Notes: generated from the letters alone by a model not told the origin. DNA of 64,000 nucleotides from Heterostelium multicystogenum (GCA_003667245.1 RCNN01000496.1:183779-247778), one strand, 5' to 3'; shown: positions 1 to 12,002, counted from the stretch's first letter. A program made the numbers and translations.

Positions 1-995
1 CAATGGAGAGACCGGTTGGCAGTGGCTCATTGCTTCCGGACTGATAATCTTTGGGACGACGAATCTTTAGTGAGTAACTCGACAAAAACTGATTCCATCC
101 TAATCCCATACCGAGTGTAGCCTCCTCACTTGAACGAAATTCGATGAATGCAAATGATTTACCAGCTGTAATTTGACAAAGTAACACAGGCTGGCCTGGC
201 TTGGTTGTGAGGCCTGCTGCAATGATAGCGGTGTTTGAAGAACTCGACAAGTTGTGCCTCTGTTACATTGGGTGGAATATTACCTACGTACAGCCTTCTA
301 CTTTGTTTGGCTGCAAGCGCGGCACTTGCAGATTGAATTGATGGCATGTTTCCACCCATATTTAAGCTACCTCCCATCTGGTTCATTCCCATTGCAGCGT
401 TTTGTCCACCAGAGCCTGAATGTCCTGCAACACCGCTGTATGAAGTGAGACCCATCATCATTTGCTGTTGGTGATGTTGTTGTATCGATTGTGGTGGATG
501 TGCTTGTACCTGATAGTTTGGATGTTGTTGCTGAAGAGCCTGACTACCATATACCTGACCAACAGGAGCTACCATATCGTTGGGGTCAGGTGGTCTGTCC
601 CAAAGAGATGACTTTCGAGTTGAAGAAGTAGCTGCCGCAGGAGTGCTATTTCCGCCTGAAGCGCTTCCCATTGCTCTGATGTGTCGGTGAAGTTGTCGAA
701 GGTGGACCGTATCCACCGCCGGAAGATCTACCCGAGGGTGATCTACTTCTCTTTCTATCTCTAGATCGATATAAGTCTCTGTCTCTATCTCTTTCTCTGT
801 CTCTGTCTCTATCTGAGCCACCTCTTCTTTCTCTGTCTCTGTCTCTATCTCTGTCTCTATCTCTGTTGTCTCTGCTGTCACGATCGCCCCTTCTGTCTCT
901 GTCCCTATCTCTGTCTCTGTCTCTATCTCTGTCTCTATCGCCACGATCTCTCTGTCACGCTTGTCTCTGTCTCTGTCTTTATCTTTATCACTCAT
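1..995 (-). CDS. u2af2: U2AF large subunit (U2AF65), 3' part beyond the left edge
   Basis: Splicing factor that binds the polypyrimidine tract at 3' splice sites as part of the U2AF heterodimer in the nucleus. The N-terminus is an Arg/Asp dipeptide-rich (RS-like) domain, followed by KSSLWDRPPDP (the type of motif that contacts the small subunit) and a Gln/Met/Gly-rich linker. RRM1 begins at RRLYVGNIPPNVTE, with RNP1 as KSFAFIEFRS and the family hallmark SLKIRRPKDYQ near the left edge. RRM2 and the C-terminal UHM lie outside the window. The Arg/Asp domain reads properly only in the frame next to the start codon, and the frame returns before GSASGGNSTPAA. Another one-base shift near 233-240 is needed to continue RRM1. 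All three look like indels in repeats or homopolymers. Start at the ATG of MSDKDKDRD. Confidence 0.9.
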
Positions 996-1404
996 TCTAT
1001 TACTACAACTAACAACAACAAACTAAAAGTCAATTGAAACCACCCAAAATAATGCAATTAAAAATAACTTCCATTTTTTTTATTTAATAATTTTTTCGCA
1101 TCACGTTTGCCAAAATTTTCATAATAGACAAGTTTTCTTACAGGTTTCCAAGCTCATTTTTTGAATTTCACTTCTTCTAATTGCAATATAATATATTTGT
1201 TTGTTTGTTGTTTTGAATGAGTATATGTAATTTATATATTAAGTTGATATAGCGTATCTTATTATTATTACTATGGTGAGGATGGCGCAGTGGAGGTTGA
1301 TGAGGTCGTTTGGTGAATGAGGCTGGTGGTGTAGTTGCAGATGATGAAGGAGAAACTTGGTGTGGATGATGTTGGCGCAGTGGTAATCTTATTGAAGAGC
1401 AAAG
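996..1404. other. Intergenic; possible C-terminal coding at 1263-1404
   Basis: AT-rich upstream DNA of the U2AF gene. From about 1263 to 1404 the minus strand is GC-richer and encodes a Ser/Pro/Thr/His-rich stretch (TTPPASFTKRPHQPP) directly after the stop of the next gene. It could be that gene's true C-terminus, shifted by an indel or a missed intron. Confidence 0.35.
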
Positions 1405-1929
1405 TCAAACTTGGAATGGCTTAAAGCCTGCTCTTGTCAAGTCATTAACATGGTCTTGTGTAATTGTTAGAATTTTCTTTTTCTTGATGAGTCTCTCCTC
1501 GATGACACCTAAATAAAAGTCTCCTGAAACATCCAATTTATATACTGATACGTAAGCTTGTTTTCCATCGATATCAATCTCATGAATCTTTTTCTCAACT
1601 CGTAAATTAACCCTTTGTATTGGTCCTGTGTTTTTAATTGCTTTCTTTGCTGAGCCTATCAATAATAAAAATAATAACAATAACATTGGTGTTAGTGATC
1701 AAAGTGGAGGTGACCAATCAAGTTGTAAGCAATTGATATTACCAGTGACACCTCCACCCAAAGGAGTACCATTGAGTCCAACCGATATCTCCTCGTAGTA
1801 GTGTGCATTTGGGTCCATTCGAACCAAAGCAACAAGTGCCTCATTCGATTCATTTGAAAGCTGTATGTTTTTGTGCTTGAAGGTTCCCTCCTGGTCCTCT
1901 ACTGTTTTTTTCTCTGTTTTTGAAGACAT
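1405..1929 (-). CDS. Uncharacterised small protein, two exons or one shifted frame
   Basis: Not recognised. An N-terminal segment (MSSKTEKKTVEDQEG..., 76 codons) and a C-terminal segment (about 90 codons, ending RAGFKPFQV) lie one after the other on the same strand. The sequence between them, about 1680-1735, carries a plausible acceptor (TATTGATAG) and a CTAAC branch-like motif, but the only GT donor there is weak (GTCACC) and does not give a clean phase. Either an intron or an indel separates them. The protein is soluble-looking, with alternating hydrophobic strands and many charged residues, and no membrane segment. It is divergently placed from the Gln-rich gene at 2775. Confidence 0.55.
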
Positions 1930-2774
1930 TTCGCTCTATCTTGAAATTGAATATAGTACTAATAATAATAATAGGTATGATATTAAATAGCAGTAATGAT
2001 TAATCACTTTGTAAAGTTGTAAAAGGATTTTCCCTGTTAAATCTTTGATCACTCCTTTTAAAAATACATTGTAAAAAAAAACAAAGTGTCCGATTGATGA
2101 AAAAATAATCAAAAACCCCTTTGATGATTTTGATTGGTTCACAGAAAATATCTTTGTTCTATATCAGTTACTGCAATTGCAAAAGAATCAGGTATGGGTT
2201 TAACAGGTATTGCAATTGTATCAACTATTTGAATCTTGATACAATTAAATGATTAAATTAATTGAAGAATAAAGAAAGTTTACTCACTATAGTTAAAGAT
2301 ATTATGTTCTTATTATGATTGAACGAGTCCTTAAATTAGGAACCAATATACAATAATTGATGTTCAAACATAATCAGTCTTCTTCAAGTTTCAATAAAAC
2401 AAGAATCTTTTAATGTGGTTTGGAAAATAAATTAAAAAAAAAATGTGTTGTTGACAAGTGATTCTGAAATTCCAATAAAATTCCTTAAAAATTAATGGAA
2501 CATTGTGTTTTATGGTATTAATTCGAAATTAATTTTATTATTTATTTATTTATTTAGTATTGTGTTGTCTGTTCACTCAACATAATAATAAAATAATAGA
2601 TAATAATAATAATAAAAGAGTAACATTCTTTGCAATATAGTCAAAACAAAGTGTAAATTATTTTTACTTTTGCTCCAAAAAGATTATTCTATTTATTGTT
2701 GTTGATTGATAAAAATAATAATAATAATTATAATATTAATAATTAACAAATAAAAGTAACTAAAGATAATAGAG
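1930..2774. other. Divergent intergenic region
   Basis: 845 bp of AT-rich DNA between a minus-strand gene ending upstream at 1929 and a plus-strand gene starting at 2775. It contains A/T homopolymer runs and ATT/AAT microsatellite-like stretches, such as the TTTA repeats near 2540-2555. It should hold both promoters. No coding or RNA gene seen. Confidence 0.6.
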
Positions 2775-3554
2775 ATGTTCTTCTTTAAAAAGACAAATAG
2801 AAACGAAAACTACTCAAAGAACACAGAGAAGGATGAAGATGATTTTGTCATGGTAAATGATGGTGTAACTCAATCGGGTTGGGTTGCTGTAAATGACGAT
2901 CATCAATATGTTCAACAGCAATATAGACAGTTCCAACAGCAACAGCAAGAACAAAGACAACAGAGCTCAAATATTTTACCAATTTACCAAATACAACAAC
3001 AGCAATTGATTTTAGATGAAGTACCAACATCAACACAACAGCAACTCGAACCATTAGAAGTTGTAAAAACAGAGTCGGTCGAACAAAAAGAATTGGATGT
3101 TGTTGTTCCAAACATAATTGAAGTCAAAGAAATTAAAGTGTCAAATCCACTTGATTTAGACGATGTTGTTGCATGCAACAACAATAACTCTTTGAAGAAC
3201 ATCCAAAAAGAAGAAGTTCTCCAGCAATTGGAAATTGATGCTTCATCATCAGTTGTTCCAGTAGAAAATGAGATTGTTGGCTCTCCAATGATTGTAGAAG
3301 AGCCAACTTCACCAATTCAAATTAGAACTACTGGTAAATCAGTAAATAACTACGCTTCACCAAGCACCATTAAGCCATATTTTACAAGATCAACTACTCC
3401 ATCGAGTACCTACACCTCAACAAGCAGCTCACCAGTTCCAATCCGTGGTGGTTTCACAAGATCTTCCGTCAACACAACCTACGCTACCAATACTAATGTT
3501 AAATCTTACATTTCTACATCAAAGACAACTGGTACCTACTGCAACAGCTTCTAA
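2775..3554 (+). CDS. Uncharacterised Gln-rich, Ser/Thr-rich protein
   Basis: A single clean 259-codon frame with dictyostelid composition. It has an acidic N-terminus (EKDEDDFVMVNDG), a poly-Gln tract at about residues 47-63 with a second short one near 75, a Val/Glu-rich middle, and a Ser/Thr/Tyr-rich basic tail with repeated TRS/TSS motifs ending GTYCNSF. There is no signal peptide or membrane segment. The motif VNDGVTQSGWVAVNDD is a small internal repeat (VNDG/VNDD). Function unknown. Several in-frame ORFs on the other strand are shadows of its CAA repeats. AATAAA signals follow at about 3723 and 3750. Confidence 0.75.
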   Translation: MFFFKKTNRNENYSKNTEKDEDDFVMVNDGVTQSGWVAVNDDHQYVQQQYRQFQQQQQEQRQQSSNILPIYQIQQQQLILDEVPTSTQQQLEPLEVVKTESVEQKELDVVVPNIIEVKEIKVSNPLDLDDVVACNNNNSLKNIQKEEVLQQLEIDASSSVVPVENEIVGSPMIVEEPTSPIQIRTTGKSVNNYASPSTIKPYFTRSTTPSSTYTSTSSSPVPIRGGFTRSSVNTTYATNTNVKSYISTSKTTGTYCNSF

Positions 3555-4280
3555 AAGAATCAAAACAATCAAAAATCAATAAGATGATGCGTATCCTAAG
3601 AAGAAAAAAGCACGAGGCATATAGCTAGATGAGGTATAATAATCGAATTGACTATAGCACAGTTGTAGCTTTATTTCTTTTTAATTTTTTCTAATTGTAA
3701 TCAATAGAGTTTTCCCAAAGTCAATAAAAGTGTTATAATAGTTTTTGTAAATAAAGTACAATAATAATATTTATTTTAAAGATTGAATTGATCATTTATT
3801 TGAACCATCTTGTATTTATCTGATCTTTGTTTAGTGGAGTCCATTGTCACTAAAAAATGGATTATCAAAGTGTTATTCTCCATCCAATCATTATCAGCCC
3901 TGCTGTTAGTTCAACATTTACCTATTATTAATTTAATATACTAATCACAATCAAACATGTTTTGTTTGGATTAATTAACTATAATTAATAGCACGAAGTT
4001 AAATACAAAATAAGTAACCTTAAACAAAAGGAATCGTCAACAACAAATAATAGTTGATAAATACTTATAATGATGTTATGGATACAGAGAAACGATCTTT
4101 ATTAATAGGAACTCAGATTTTCTTGGATCTCAAATGAATTTGCAACCCAATCATCTATGTTTCCAAGAGAATAGTTTGAAATTAATGAACTTTATGAATA
4201 ATGGAATTAGGGGAGGATATTAATGGGAATCAACATCTTCGATCAATAATAATGATATTGAAGGTTGTGGATTATTTATT
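3555..4280. other. Convergent intergenic region
   Basis: 726 bp between the 3' ends of two convergent genes. It holds AATAAA-type polyadenylation signals near 3723 and 3750 and otherwise AT-rich sequence. No gene seen. Confidence 0.6.
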
Positions 4281-4616
4281 TTAGTTTCTTTTATGTTTGT
4301 GGTCTTTGGACTTTTTCTTATCACTATCATCTTTGTGATCTTTATGATCTTTATGATCTTTATCTTTCTCTTTTTTCTTATCTTTAGAATGGATGTGATC
4401 TTTGCCTTTTTTCTTCTCATTGTTCTTCTCAGGGGAAGTCTTTGGTGTATCTTGATGGTGGGAGGTAAAATGAATAACAGGATTAGTAGTTAACTCATGT
4501 GTCGGAACTATCAATGGAACACTCGATTCAATATCTTTATCTTTTCCATTGGCAAGTTGGATTTCAAAGTTGAGCAACAAAATAATTAATAGATAAAAAA
4601 ATGTTTTTCCAATCAT
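4281..4616 (-). CDS. Small secreted Lys/Asp/His-rich protein
   Basis: 111 codons. The N-terminal signal peptide (MIGKTFFYLLIILLLNFEIQ, likely cleaved near ANG) is followed by a short Ser/Thr/His region (THELTTNPVIHFTSHHQ) and a highly charged tail of about 50 residues built from KDHKD, KKEK and DKDHKDHK repeats. The composition suggests an extracellular or ER-lumen metal- or polyanion-binding protein, but this is only inference from composition. The tail does not end in a KDEL-type signal (it ends HKRN). No family recognised. Confidence 0.7.
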   Translation of the reverse strand: MIGKTFFYLLIILLLNFEIQLANGKDKDIESSVPLIVPTHELTTNPVIHFTSHHQDTPKTSPEKNNEKKKGKDHIHSKDKKKEKDKDHKDHKDHKDDSDKKKSKDHKHKRN

Positions 4617-6593
4617 GTCTATTAAAGCTTCTCTATTTGACTGGTCAGCATCAGTGCAAACTAAAGTAATTAATACAATATATTAATTGCAAACAATCTT
4701 TATTGAATTAATCTATTTTCTTCACTCTTCACAGACATTCTAATTTTATTTTACTGGTGGTTAATTATATTAATTGCATTGTGAACAAATAATGATTGTT
4801 ATTGTAAAAGGTGTTTCACCTCAATCTTTCTGGGGTATTATCTTAAGATAAAGAAAAACAATTTAACAATGAAATTCATTTATTTTTTATTGATTTATCT
4901 AATATATAAACTTTATTATTTCTATGTATTTCTATTTATTTATTTGAAGAATACTCCTGTGAATAATTGGTAGTGATGTTGATGATGACAACTTAAATGC
5001 GATGTATGGATCAACATATCATCAATCTATACTATTTTTGGATAGATTGCAGTAGCATTAAAAGAGTGATGTCAACAAACCTGATATTTCCAACTATTTA
5101 AATCACAAACCCATTAAAATAAAACAGCAATGTCTCTTTGTCTGATTGGATTTGTTGTTGTTGCCAACTTGACAATGGAATATCTTCATTGATTGTATTG
5201 ATGTTACTACCATTAGTGGTGAGAATCAATGCTCCTAGGTAGATCTTCTTCTACGATGTGAGTGCTCAACATCACTCTATCACAAAAGGTAGAAATTTCA
5301 TAGTGTTGAAAATTCATTGGCAAACTAAATATCGTGCTGTTTGAATTCATGAGTATTTGTGGATGGTTTTGAAAATATCTTGAAAAACACCTCCAATTTC
5401 ATAAAAACAATTAAAACAATGGGGTATTTTGTGATGCCCCATGGACGGCTCTATCGGATTTTTGAGAGAAATCACCTTTGATATGGAGTACTACTCTTTT
5501 TCTATCTTCTATTAATTATTATTATTTTATTTTTTTAATTTTGTTTTAATTTTTCTAGATCACTTTAAAGGTTCAGATTGGAATTTTTTAAATTAATTTT
5601 ATTAAAGTTCTAATTGTAAATATACTATCCCTATATCTTTTCCTATTCTATCTCCTATAACCCTATGCTCCTATATTCCTATATTGTGTTCCTATAGCCT
5701 ATCACCGAATAGAATAGAAGATCACTCACTTGTTTGTAGTCGAACTAATCACTTAAAAGTCTATTGTAATCAATCTTATAGAGTAATCTTCAGTCATAGA
5801 TGATAGGTTATTACCTCTTTTGTTTGTTTTTTATTGATTTCAATCACTAGAAGTGGTTATAAATTCCAATGAAGATTCACGTTTAATTAATTCACAGGAT
5901 GTTGGTTCCTGTTCTCACCCCATCGTTAGGCAATCCTGCATAAATCAAAAATTATAAAAATTGTTTTTAATTGTTTTTAATTTACAGTTTGTTTTTTGTT
6001 CCTACAACTTCCCTAATACTACTAATACTACTACGGTTAACAACAACACACATTGCAAACTATCATTTCAAACCCACCACCACCACTGTATATTTAACAC
6101 CAGCATTTCACTCAAAATTCTATTACTATTTAATAACATCAGCATCAGCATTTGTATTTAATTAAAAAACAACACCCTCATCGTATATAGGTAATTGATA
6201 CAAATAATTAACAATAACAAATAACTTACACTCTATCATCAAATTTCATAATTCAAAAATCCTCACTATCTCTTCACCATAACATCCTCACAATCATCAC
6301 CACACTTAGAATATCTATGGAAGATATTTGTAGTTGCCAGTCAACCTACATAAATCCATTCGATAGGAATTAGAATAATAATAAGAACTTTCATTATTGT
6401 AATTCAACTTATTATTGTTATAATCAACATCAAATAATAATAATAGTAATAATAGTATTTATTATTATTATTTTAGACTATTTTCTTTTCCTATATATAT
6501 TTTGAACTCCTAAAAACAAACCCATTATAAGAGATAGATTATTAACCTCAAGTTAATTTTTAATCAATAGAAACAAAAACAAAAAACTAAAGA
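4617..6593. other. Long divergent intergenic region
   Basis: About 2 kb between a minus-strand secreted-protein gene and the plus-strand ceramidase gene. It is AT-rich, with a CCTATA-type low-complexity stretch near 5630-5705 and ATT/AAT repeats near 6360-6475. Short ORFs around 5960-6165 are Thr/Asn-rich translations of low-complexity DNA and I do not accept them. It probably contains the ceramidase promoter. Confidence 0.5.
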
Positions 6594-8797
6594 ATGAAAT
6601 ATATATTGTTGATGGCTGCCCTCTTGGTAGTGGTTAGCTCAGCAGTTAAAATTCAAATCGAAAAACAATGTTAAATTAGAAGATAATTCAGATTTCCAAA
6701 TTGGTGCCGGTATCTATGATATTACTGGTCCAGCCGCAGAAACAGGTATGATGGGTTATGCCATGCCAGGTCAGGTCACTGGTGGTGTACACTTCCGTTT
6801 AAGATCACGTGCTTTTGTATTTATAGATTCAAATGGCAACCGTGCCGTCTATGTCAGCACTGACAGTTGTATGATTTTCCAAGCTGTAAAGATTCAAGTC
6901 GTTCAATTGCTTGAAGCACACTTTGGACCAAATGTATATACTCACGAAAATGTTTTGCTCTCTGGTATCCACACTCACAGTGGTCCAGGAGGATACTCCA
7001 TGTATGCCCTCTATGGTATCACCACCCTTGGTTTCTACAAGGAGAACTTTGATATCATCTGTGACGGTATTGTCCAATCTATCATCCGTGCTCACAACAA
7101 TGCCAAGCCAGGTAAAATTACCGCCGAGCAAAGCAAATTATACGATTCAAACATCAAGTAAGTAGAATGGACAACCGTATGAGTTTATCATTTTTTTAAC
7201 ATGCTTTATTAAATATAATTAGTCGTTCACCAACTGCTTATTTGAAATAACCCAGCTGAGGAAAGAGCTTTGTATGAAAACGATGTAGATAAGAATATCA
7301 CTTTGATCAAGATGGTCGACACCAATGGAAGTCCAATTGGTTCATTGACTTTCTTTGCTGTACATTGCACATCCATGAACAACACCAACCATTTGATTAG
7401 TGGTGACAACAAGGGTTATGCTTCATACGCTTGGGAGAAGTTGTTCAACAACAACTCATTGCCAGGTACTGGTCCATTCGTTGCAGCTTTCGGTCAATCA
7501 AACGAAGGTGATGTTTCACCAAACACTTTGGGTGCTTTCTGTCCAGATGGTTTCCAGATGTTATGCTCCAGACTCTACTTGCAATGGTAAGAACGAGGGT
7601 TGCAAGGCCATCGGTCCAGGTAAAAATGGTGACATGTTTGAATCTACTCAAATCATCGGTAACAACCAATTCCAAAAGGCTTTGGAGATGTGGGACACTG
7701 CCTCCATCCCAGTCCAAGGTTCAGTTCAATACCGTCACACCTGGTTGCCAATGACCAACATCACTGTCTACCCACCATTTACCCCAACAGCTGACCCAGC
7801 CACCACTTGTCGTGCTGCCATGGGTTACTCATTCGCAGCTGGTACTACTGATGGTCCAGGTGCCTTTGATTTCACCCAAGGTGATAACAACACCAACGGT
7901 AACGTCTTCTGGAACTTTATCTCCAAGTTTATTGCCTCACCAACCGAAGAACAAAAGCAATGCCAAGCACCAAAGCCAATTTTGATTGATGTTGGTCTTA
8001 CCAAGCCACTTCCATGGACCCCAGATATTGTCCCAATTCAAATCATCACCATCGGTAACATCGTGTTGTGTGCCGTCCCAGGTGAGTTCACTACCATGTC
8101 TGGACGTCGTCTCCGTAACACTGTCTACGAAATCTTAAATGCTCAAGGTAGTGGTATTGAAAACCCAATCGTTTTGGTTGCTGGTCTTTCAAACACATAC
8201 TCTGGTTACATTGCCACCTACGAGGAATACGAAGTCCAAAGATACGAAGGTGCCTCCACCATCTTTGGTCCACACACCCTTGGTGCCTACCAACAAGAGT
8301 TTGCTAAGCTCGCTCAATCCATCGTTCAAAACACTCAAGTCGACCCAGGACCCTTCCCAAGAAACATGACTGGTCACACTTTCTTCTTCCTCCCACCAGT
8401 TATCTATGACGAAGCCCCAGGTGGACACTTTGGTGCCATCTACACTGATGTCGGATCCTCATACACCATCAACGACACTGTCTCAGTTGTCTTCTATGGT
8501 GCTAACTTGAGAAACAACTTCATGATTGAAAGCACTTTCTTGACTGTTGACTATGAAGTCTCACCAAACCAATGGCAAACATTGTTTGTCGATGGTGACT
8601 GGGAAACCAAGATCTACTGGAAGATGCACATTCCAGAGGTTGCCCAATCACTCATCACCATTGAATGGACCATTCCACCAACTGCCCCAGCTGGTACTTA
8701 CCGTATTACCCACTCTGGTTATGCCAAACCATCCATGTTCTCTGACAAACTCGAACCATACACTGGTACCTCCAGCACATTCACCGTCACCGCTTAA
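6594..8797 (+). CDS. Neutral ceramidase (secreted)
   Basis: Hydrolyses the N-acyl bond of ceramide to sphingosine and fatty acid; secreted or at the cell surface. A signal peptide (MKYILLMAALLVVVSSA) precedes the catalytic domain. Visible motifs are GAGIYDITGPAAE at the domain start, zinc-ligand segment SGIHTHSGPGGY, a second histidine in AVHCTSMN, the nucleophile-serine motif NEGDVSPN, and a C-terminal immunoglobulin-like domain (about the last 150 residues) typical of eukaryotic members. One intron, 7158-7222, is phase-compatible with exon joining at NIN/RSP. Single-base shifts are needed near 6667 (A-run), 7247 (AAA) and 7560; the protein continues in each next frame, so sequence error is likelier than decay. 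Dictyostelids are known to have neutral ceramidases of this type (dcd2 family). Confidence 0.93.
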
Positions 8798-8948
8798 AAC
8801 AATTAACAATCATAATAATAATATATATATATTAAAATGTTTAAATAAAACTAGTATTCGACATGATTATTTTAAAAGACTTGTAAATTGCATCAACACC
8901 AAAATCATTGCATCTTATTATCATAAATATATTTTATTTTATTTTACA

Positions 8949-9272
8949 TTACTTTTTATACTTTCTCTTTCTTGCTTCATTCAAGAAATCAGAGTACCCA
9001 CCAACAAACTTCTTTGCATCTTCGCCACAACCCTCTTCAATTATAGGACATGTTTTATGATATACTGCTTTTCCACCATGTTGTTTCGTTAGATTATTCA
9101 TTATTTCGGGCCATTGATCTCTATCTATTTGAACAACATCTACTTTTATATTACTATTCTTATCTGATATTACTTCTCCTAACTTTACTGCTTTTTGATA
9201 GTACGGACCTTCAATAAAGATTAACATTAGATACATAGTCAGAGCAACGAAAACTAAACATAATACCAACAA
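8949..9272 (-). CDS. Glutaredoxin-like fold protein with altered active site
   Basis: Short protein with a hydrophobic N-terminal strand or membrane segment (LVLCLVFVALTMYLMLIFI), then EGPYYQKAVKLG where glutaredoxins have CPYC, then a KTCP segment (cis-proline position) and KFVGGYSDFL, which matches the glutaredoxin glutathione-binding GG and following helix. The redox cysteines are replaced by Gly and Tyr, so classical disulfide exchange is not expected. The first codon of this frame is TTG. An ATG 27 bases upstream (at 9299) is separated by a stop, so the true start may need one indel or lie at an internal Met. Converges with the ceramidase gene. Confidence 0.6.
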   Translation of the reverse strand: MLVLCLVFVALTMYLMLIFIEGPYYQKAVKLGEVISDKNSNIKVDVVQIDRDQWPEIMNNLTKQHGGKAVYHKTCPIIEEGCGEDAKKFVGGYSDFLNEARKRKYKK

Positions 9273-9309
9273 GAATTGTATCCGTAGACCTTAAAACATG
9301 TCTCTTCTT

Positions 9310-9750
9310 GAAAGACAATGACGAAATAGATTTTATATTCATTGTATTAATCGTCTAATATAATGTTACAAAATACAACTGCTGTTGTAGAATATGAAAT
9401 TAACGAGTAAACATTTCTTTAAGATCTGATTATTTCAAAATTTTTAAAAAATTAATCTATGGAATATTCCTAAAGTGATGATGAATGGATTACAAGTGAA
9501 AAAATGGAAACCTCCTACCAAACAACCAATCACACAATCAGCAAATTGGATAATAATAGTAATAAACAACTAGAATCAAAAAAAATAGATCTATTTGTTT
9601 TTTTTTTTTGGAAAGTAAATCTAATAAAAAGATATTGAATGATTGTACATTTGATTGATAATTATATTACAAATTTATTAAATAGACAACCCAAGAGTTT
9701 GGTTGTTTGAACTTATATATTATATCTATACTACTTATTATCTATATATT
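9310..9750. other. Intergenic
   Basis: 440 bp of AT-rich DNA including a T-run at about 9597-9610. No gene seen. Confidence 0.6.
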
Positions 9751-11074
9751 CTAAAACTTCTCAACAAATTTGAGACCATTTAATAACTTTCTACCTTCGT
9801 CCAACTTTCCAGCTGATCCGCATTGGTTCTTGAGTATGTAGATGATATATTTTGAAACTGAGGACATGTAGGATGCTGGATCTTCTTCAATATCGATTTG
9901 ATCAATGAATTGGAATACTAACTTTTTGAACCAAGCTTGCATGGTCTTGTTGTTGTTGATATCTTTTCTGGGGTTTGTTGATGACTTTTTTAATGTGTAG
10001 ATGGTGTCAATGATTGTTGTAGTTAAACTTTCAATTCTCTCAAAAAGCTCTTTGGCAAATGCTTGTATTTGAATGTAACGCCTTGGCAATGGTCCTAATG
10101 TGCATAACTCACTGATGGTATCGTCGAGCTTGTTCTCCAAAATCAACAACCAAATATCTTTTTCGTGGCCCAAGTTGATGGAGCTGCTCTTTGAAAAATC
10201 GAAATACCAGGCACACTTCATCTTGTAGACACGACCATCGTCGAAACGCAAGATGTAACCTTCGATATCACGCATCTTTTGGACTTGGTCCAAGAGTTCG
10301 GCAGCAGTGCTGGCATCTCCACCAAAAAACGGTCTTTTGATCAATCTTTCCTGTAACTGGGATATTGAACTGCTTGGCAGACTCAACCATCTCGTCAAAT
10401 AAAATATAATCACCAGTCTTGATTGAACGAAGAGCAGTTAAGCTCAACAAGTCTGTGGCATAGTATAATACAATTCTTTGTGACTCTGAGCACCATTCGT
10501 ACATTGGAGTGTAGCCCTTCTTTAACCACAACTCTGAGAATTGATTATACTTGATAGTCTCTTCTTGTGACTTAATATACTTCTCGACCTTGGCTGAAAG
10601 ATCAGTTGCACCAGACTTTGAGCCCCAGGTCACTCCATTGGCGGAAAGAATTGGAGCAATTAAAACTTCCGTCCAACTTCTCCAAAAATAACATAGTTTC
10701 CTTCTTGTAAATTGATCTTGTCTTGGTGAGTCTCATCCAACTCGTTGATATTGAAGAACTTGTGGAACTTTCTGCAGACAAGAGCACCAGTGGATTGCTC
10801 GAAAATGATACCACGACATTCACGACGAACCTTGTACAAGAATGAGGTACGGGCATCTTCAGCGGTAGCTGGATCTGGGAAGGATTGTCTGGTTGAGAAA
10901 TCGTAATTGAAGCAAATCATTCCATTCTTGTTGGTCTCACGGAATCCTGGAGCACCCTTAATAGCATCTCTGCAGTCTTTGAATTGTAATATCATGTGGA
11001 AATCTTGTTTGATTTCTCTTTTCATAATCAATTCCACTGGTATTTTCTAAACTACCATAATTAATCTTTAACAT
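9751..11074 (-). CDS. T4 Rnl1-type RNA ligase
   Basis: ATP-dependent RNA ligase of the T4 RNA ligase 1 / fungal tRNA-ligase adenylyltransferase group. Motifs in order: RRECRGIIFE; KFHKFFNINE; nucleotidyl-lysine motif EKLDGS; YEWCSESQRIVLYY (motif III); EGYILRF (motif IV); YKMKCAWY (motif V). A C-terminal helical region of about 160 residues follows. The frame breaks by one base at about 10655-10672 (two T-runs around EKLDGS) and at about 10335 (another T-run); conserved sequence continues across each. The start is uncertain: an ATG at 11074 needs a further one-base shift, and 11025 is the first ATG in frame. The usual role is RNA repair or tRNA splicing, not shown here. Confidence 0.85.
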
Positions 11075-12002
11075 CTTTAGCTATATATTTATATAAGTAT
11101 CTATCTATCTATAGATTTATAATATAAATCTATAACTTTTTTATTAGTTTATTGTTGTTGTATTATTATTATTATTACTATTATCAACTAAATGATTCTC
11201 TTTTAGTTTAAGGTAAATTAATTGAATGAATGGTATTGTTGTCGAGTGATCTGCCCATATAAATAATAAAAATAGATCAGTTGCAAAATCTGAAAATTCC
11301 ATCTTTCATAATTGTTTTTAAGAATTTTGTAAGATTTTTTTTGAAAATATAACAGTCATCATTGTTGAAAGTCTTGAAAAACGAATGTTGTTGTTGTTAA
11401 ATTTTAAAGATAATTATAAAAAATAAACTATAATCATTATATACCTTTAATACCAATTTTAATTATATTGATCTTTATACATTCAATCTTTAAAACTAAT
11501 ATTTTAAACTATCAATGAATCATAATCTTTGTTTAAATATTCTATAGATATTTAATGACCAGGTTCGAATAGAACTACCACTCTAATTGATATCACTCGT
11601 TTATTCAATGAATAGTCGTAGTAATTATGCATTTCATAAACACGACTTACTTTATGACAATATTGTCTCATGAGAAACTAGATATTATTTTTTTCAACGC
11701 GGTCAAAACTAAAAACAAACAAAAAAAAAAAAGAAATTAAAAAAAATTATATTTAAAAAATATAAAATATTGAATTTATAATTGTTGTTGTTGTTCACCC
11801 CCACATTCAATTACACTTCAAGCATCAAGAGATATTAAATACTACTTCTATTAGTTTCTTTTATACATAGATATATAGACTTTGTTTTATATAGTTGTTT
11901 TTAATATTTATTAATATAATATTCTAGTATTTTATTACACTATCATCACTTACATCAATCAATCAATCAGTCACTCAATTAATAGATCTGTTAAATATTG
12001 CA
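11075..12002. other. Divergent intergenic region
   Basis: About 930 bp between divergent genes: A/T runs (for example 11720-11733), ATT repeats near 11161-11180, and tandem TCAA/CAAT repeats just before the plus-strand start. No gene seen. Confidence 0.6.

Noticed and set aside
2848..3315. Minus-strand ORFs over the Gln-rich gene
   Set aside because: Reverse translation of CAA repeats; the plus frame is longer and has normal coding composition.
5961..6165. Overlapping short ORFs rich in Thr, Asn and Leu
   Set aside because: Low-complexity ACT/AAT sequence in two frames, with no start context or family similarity.
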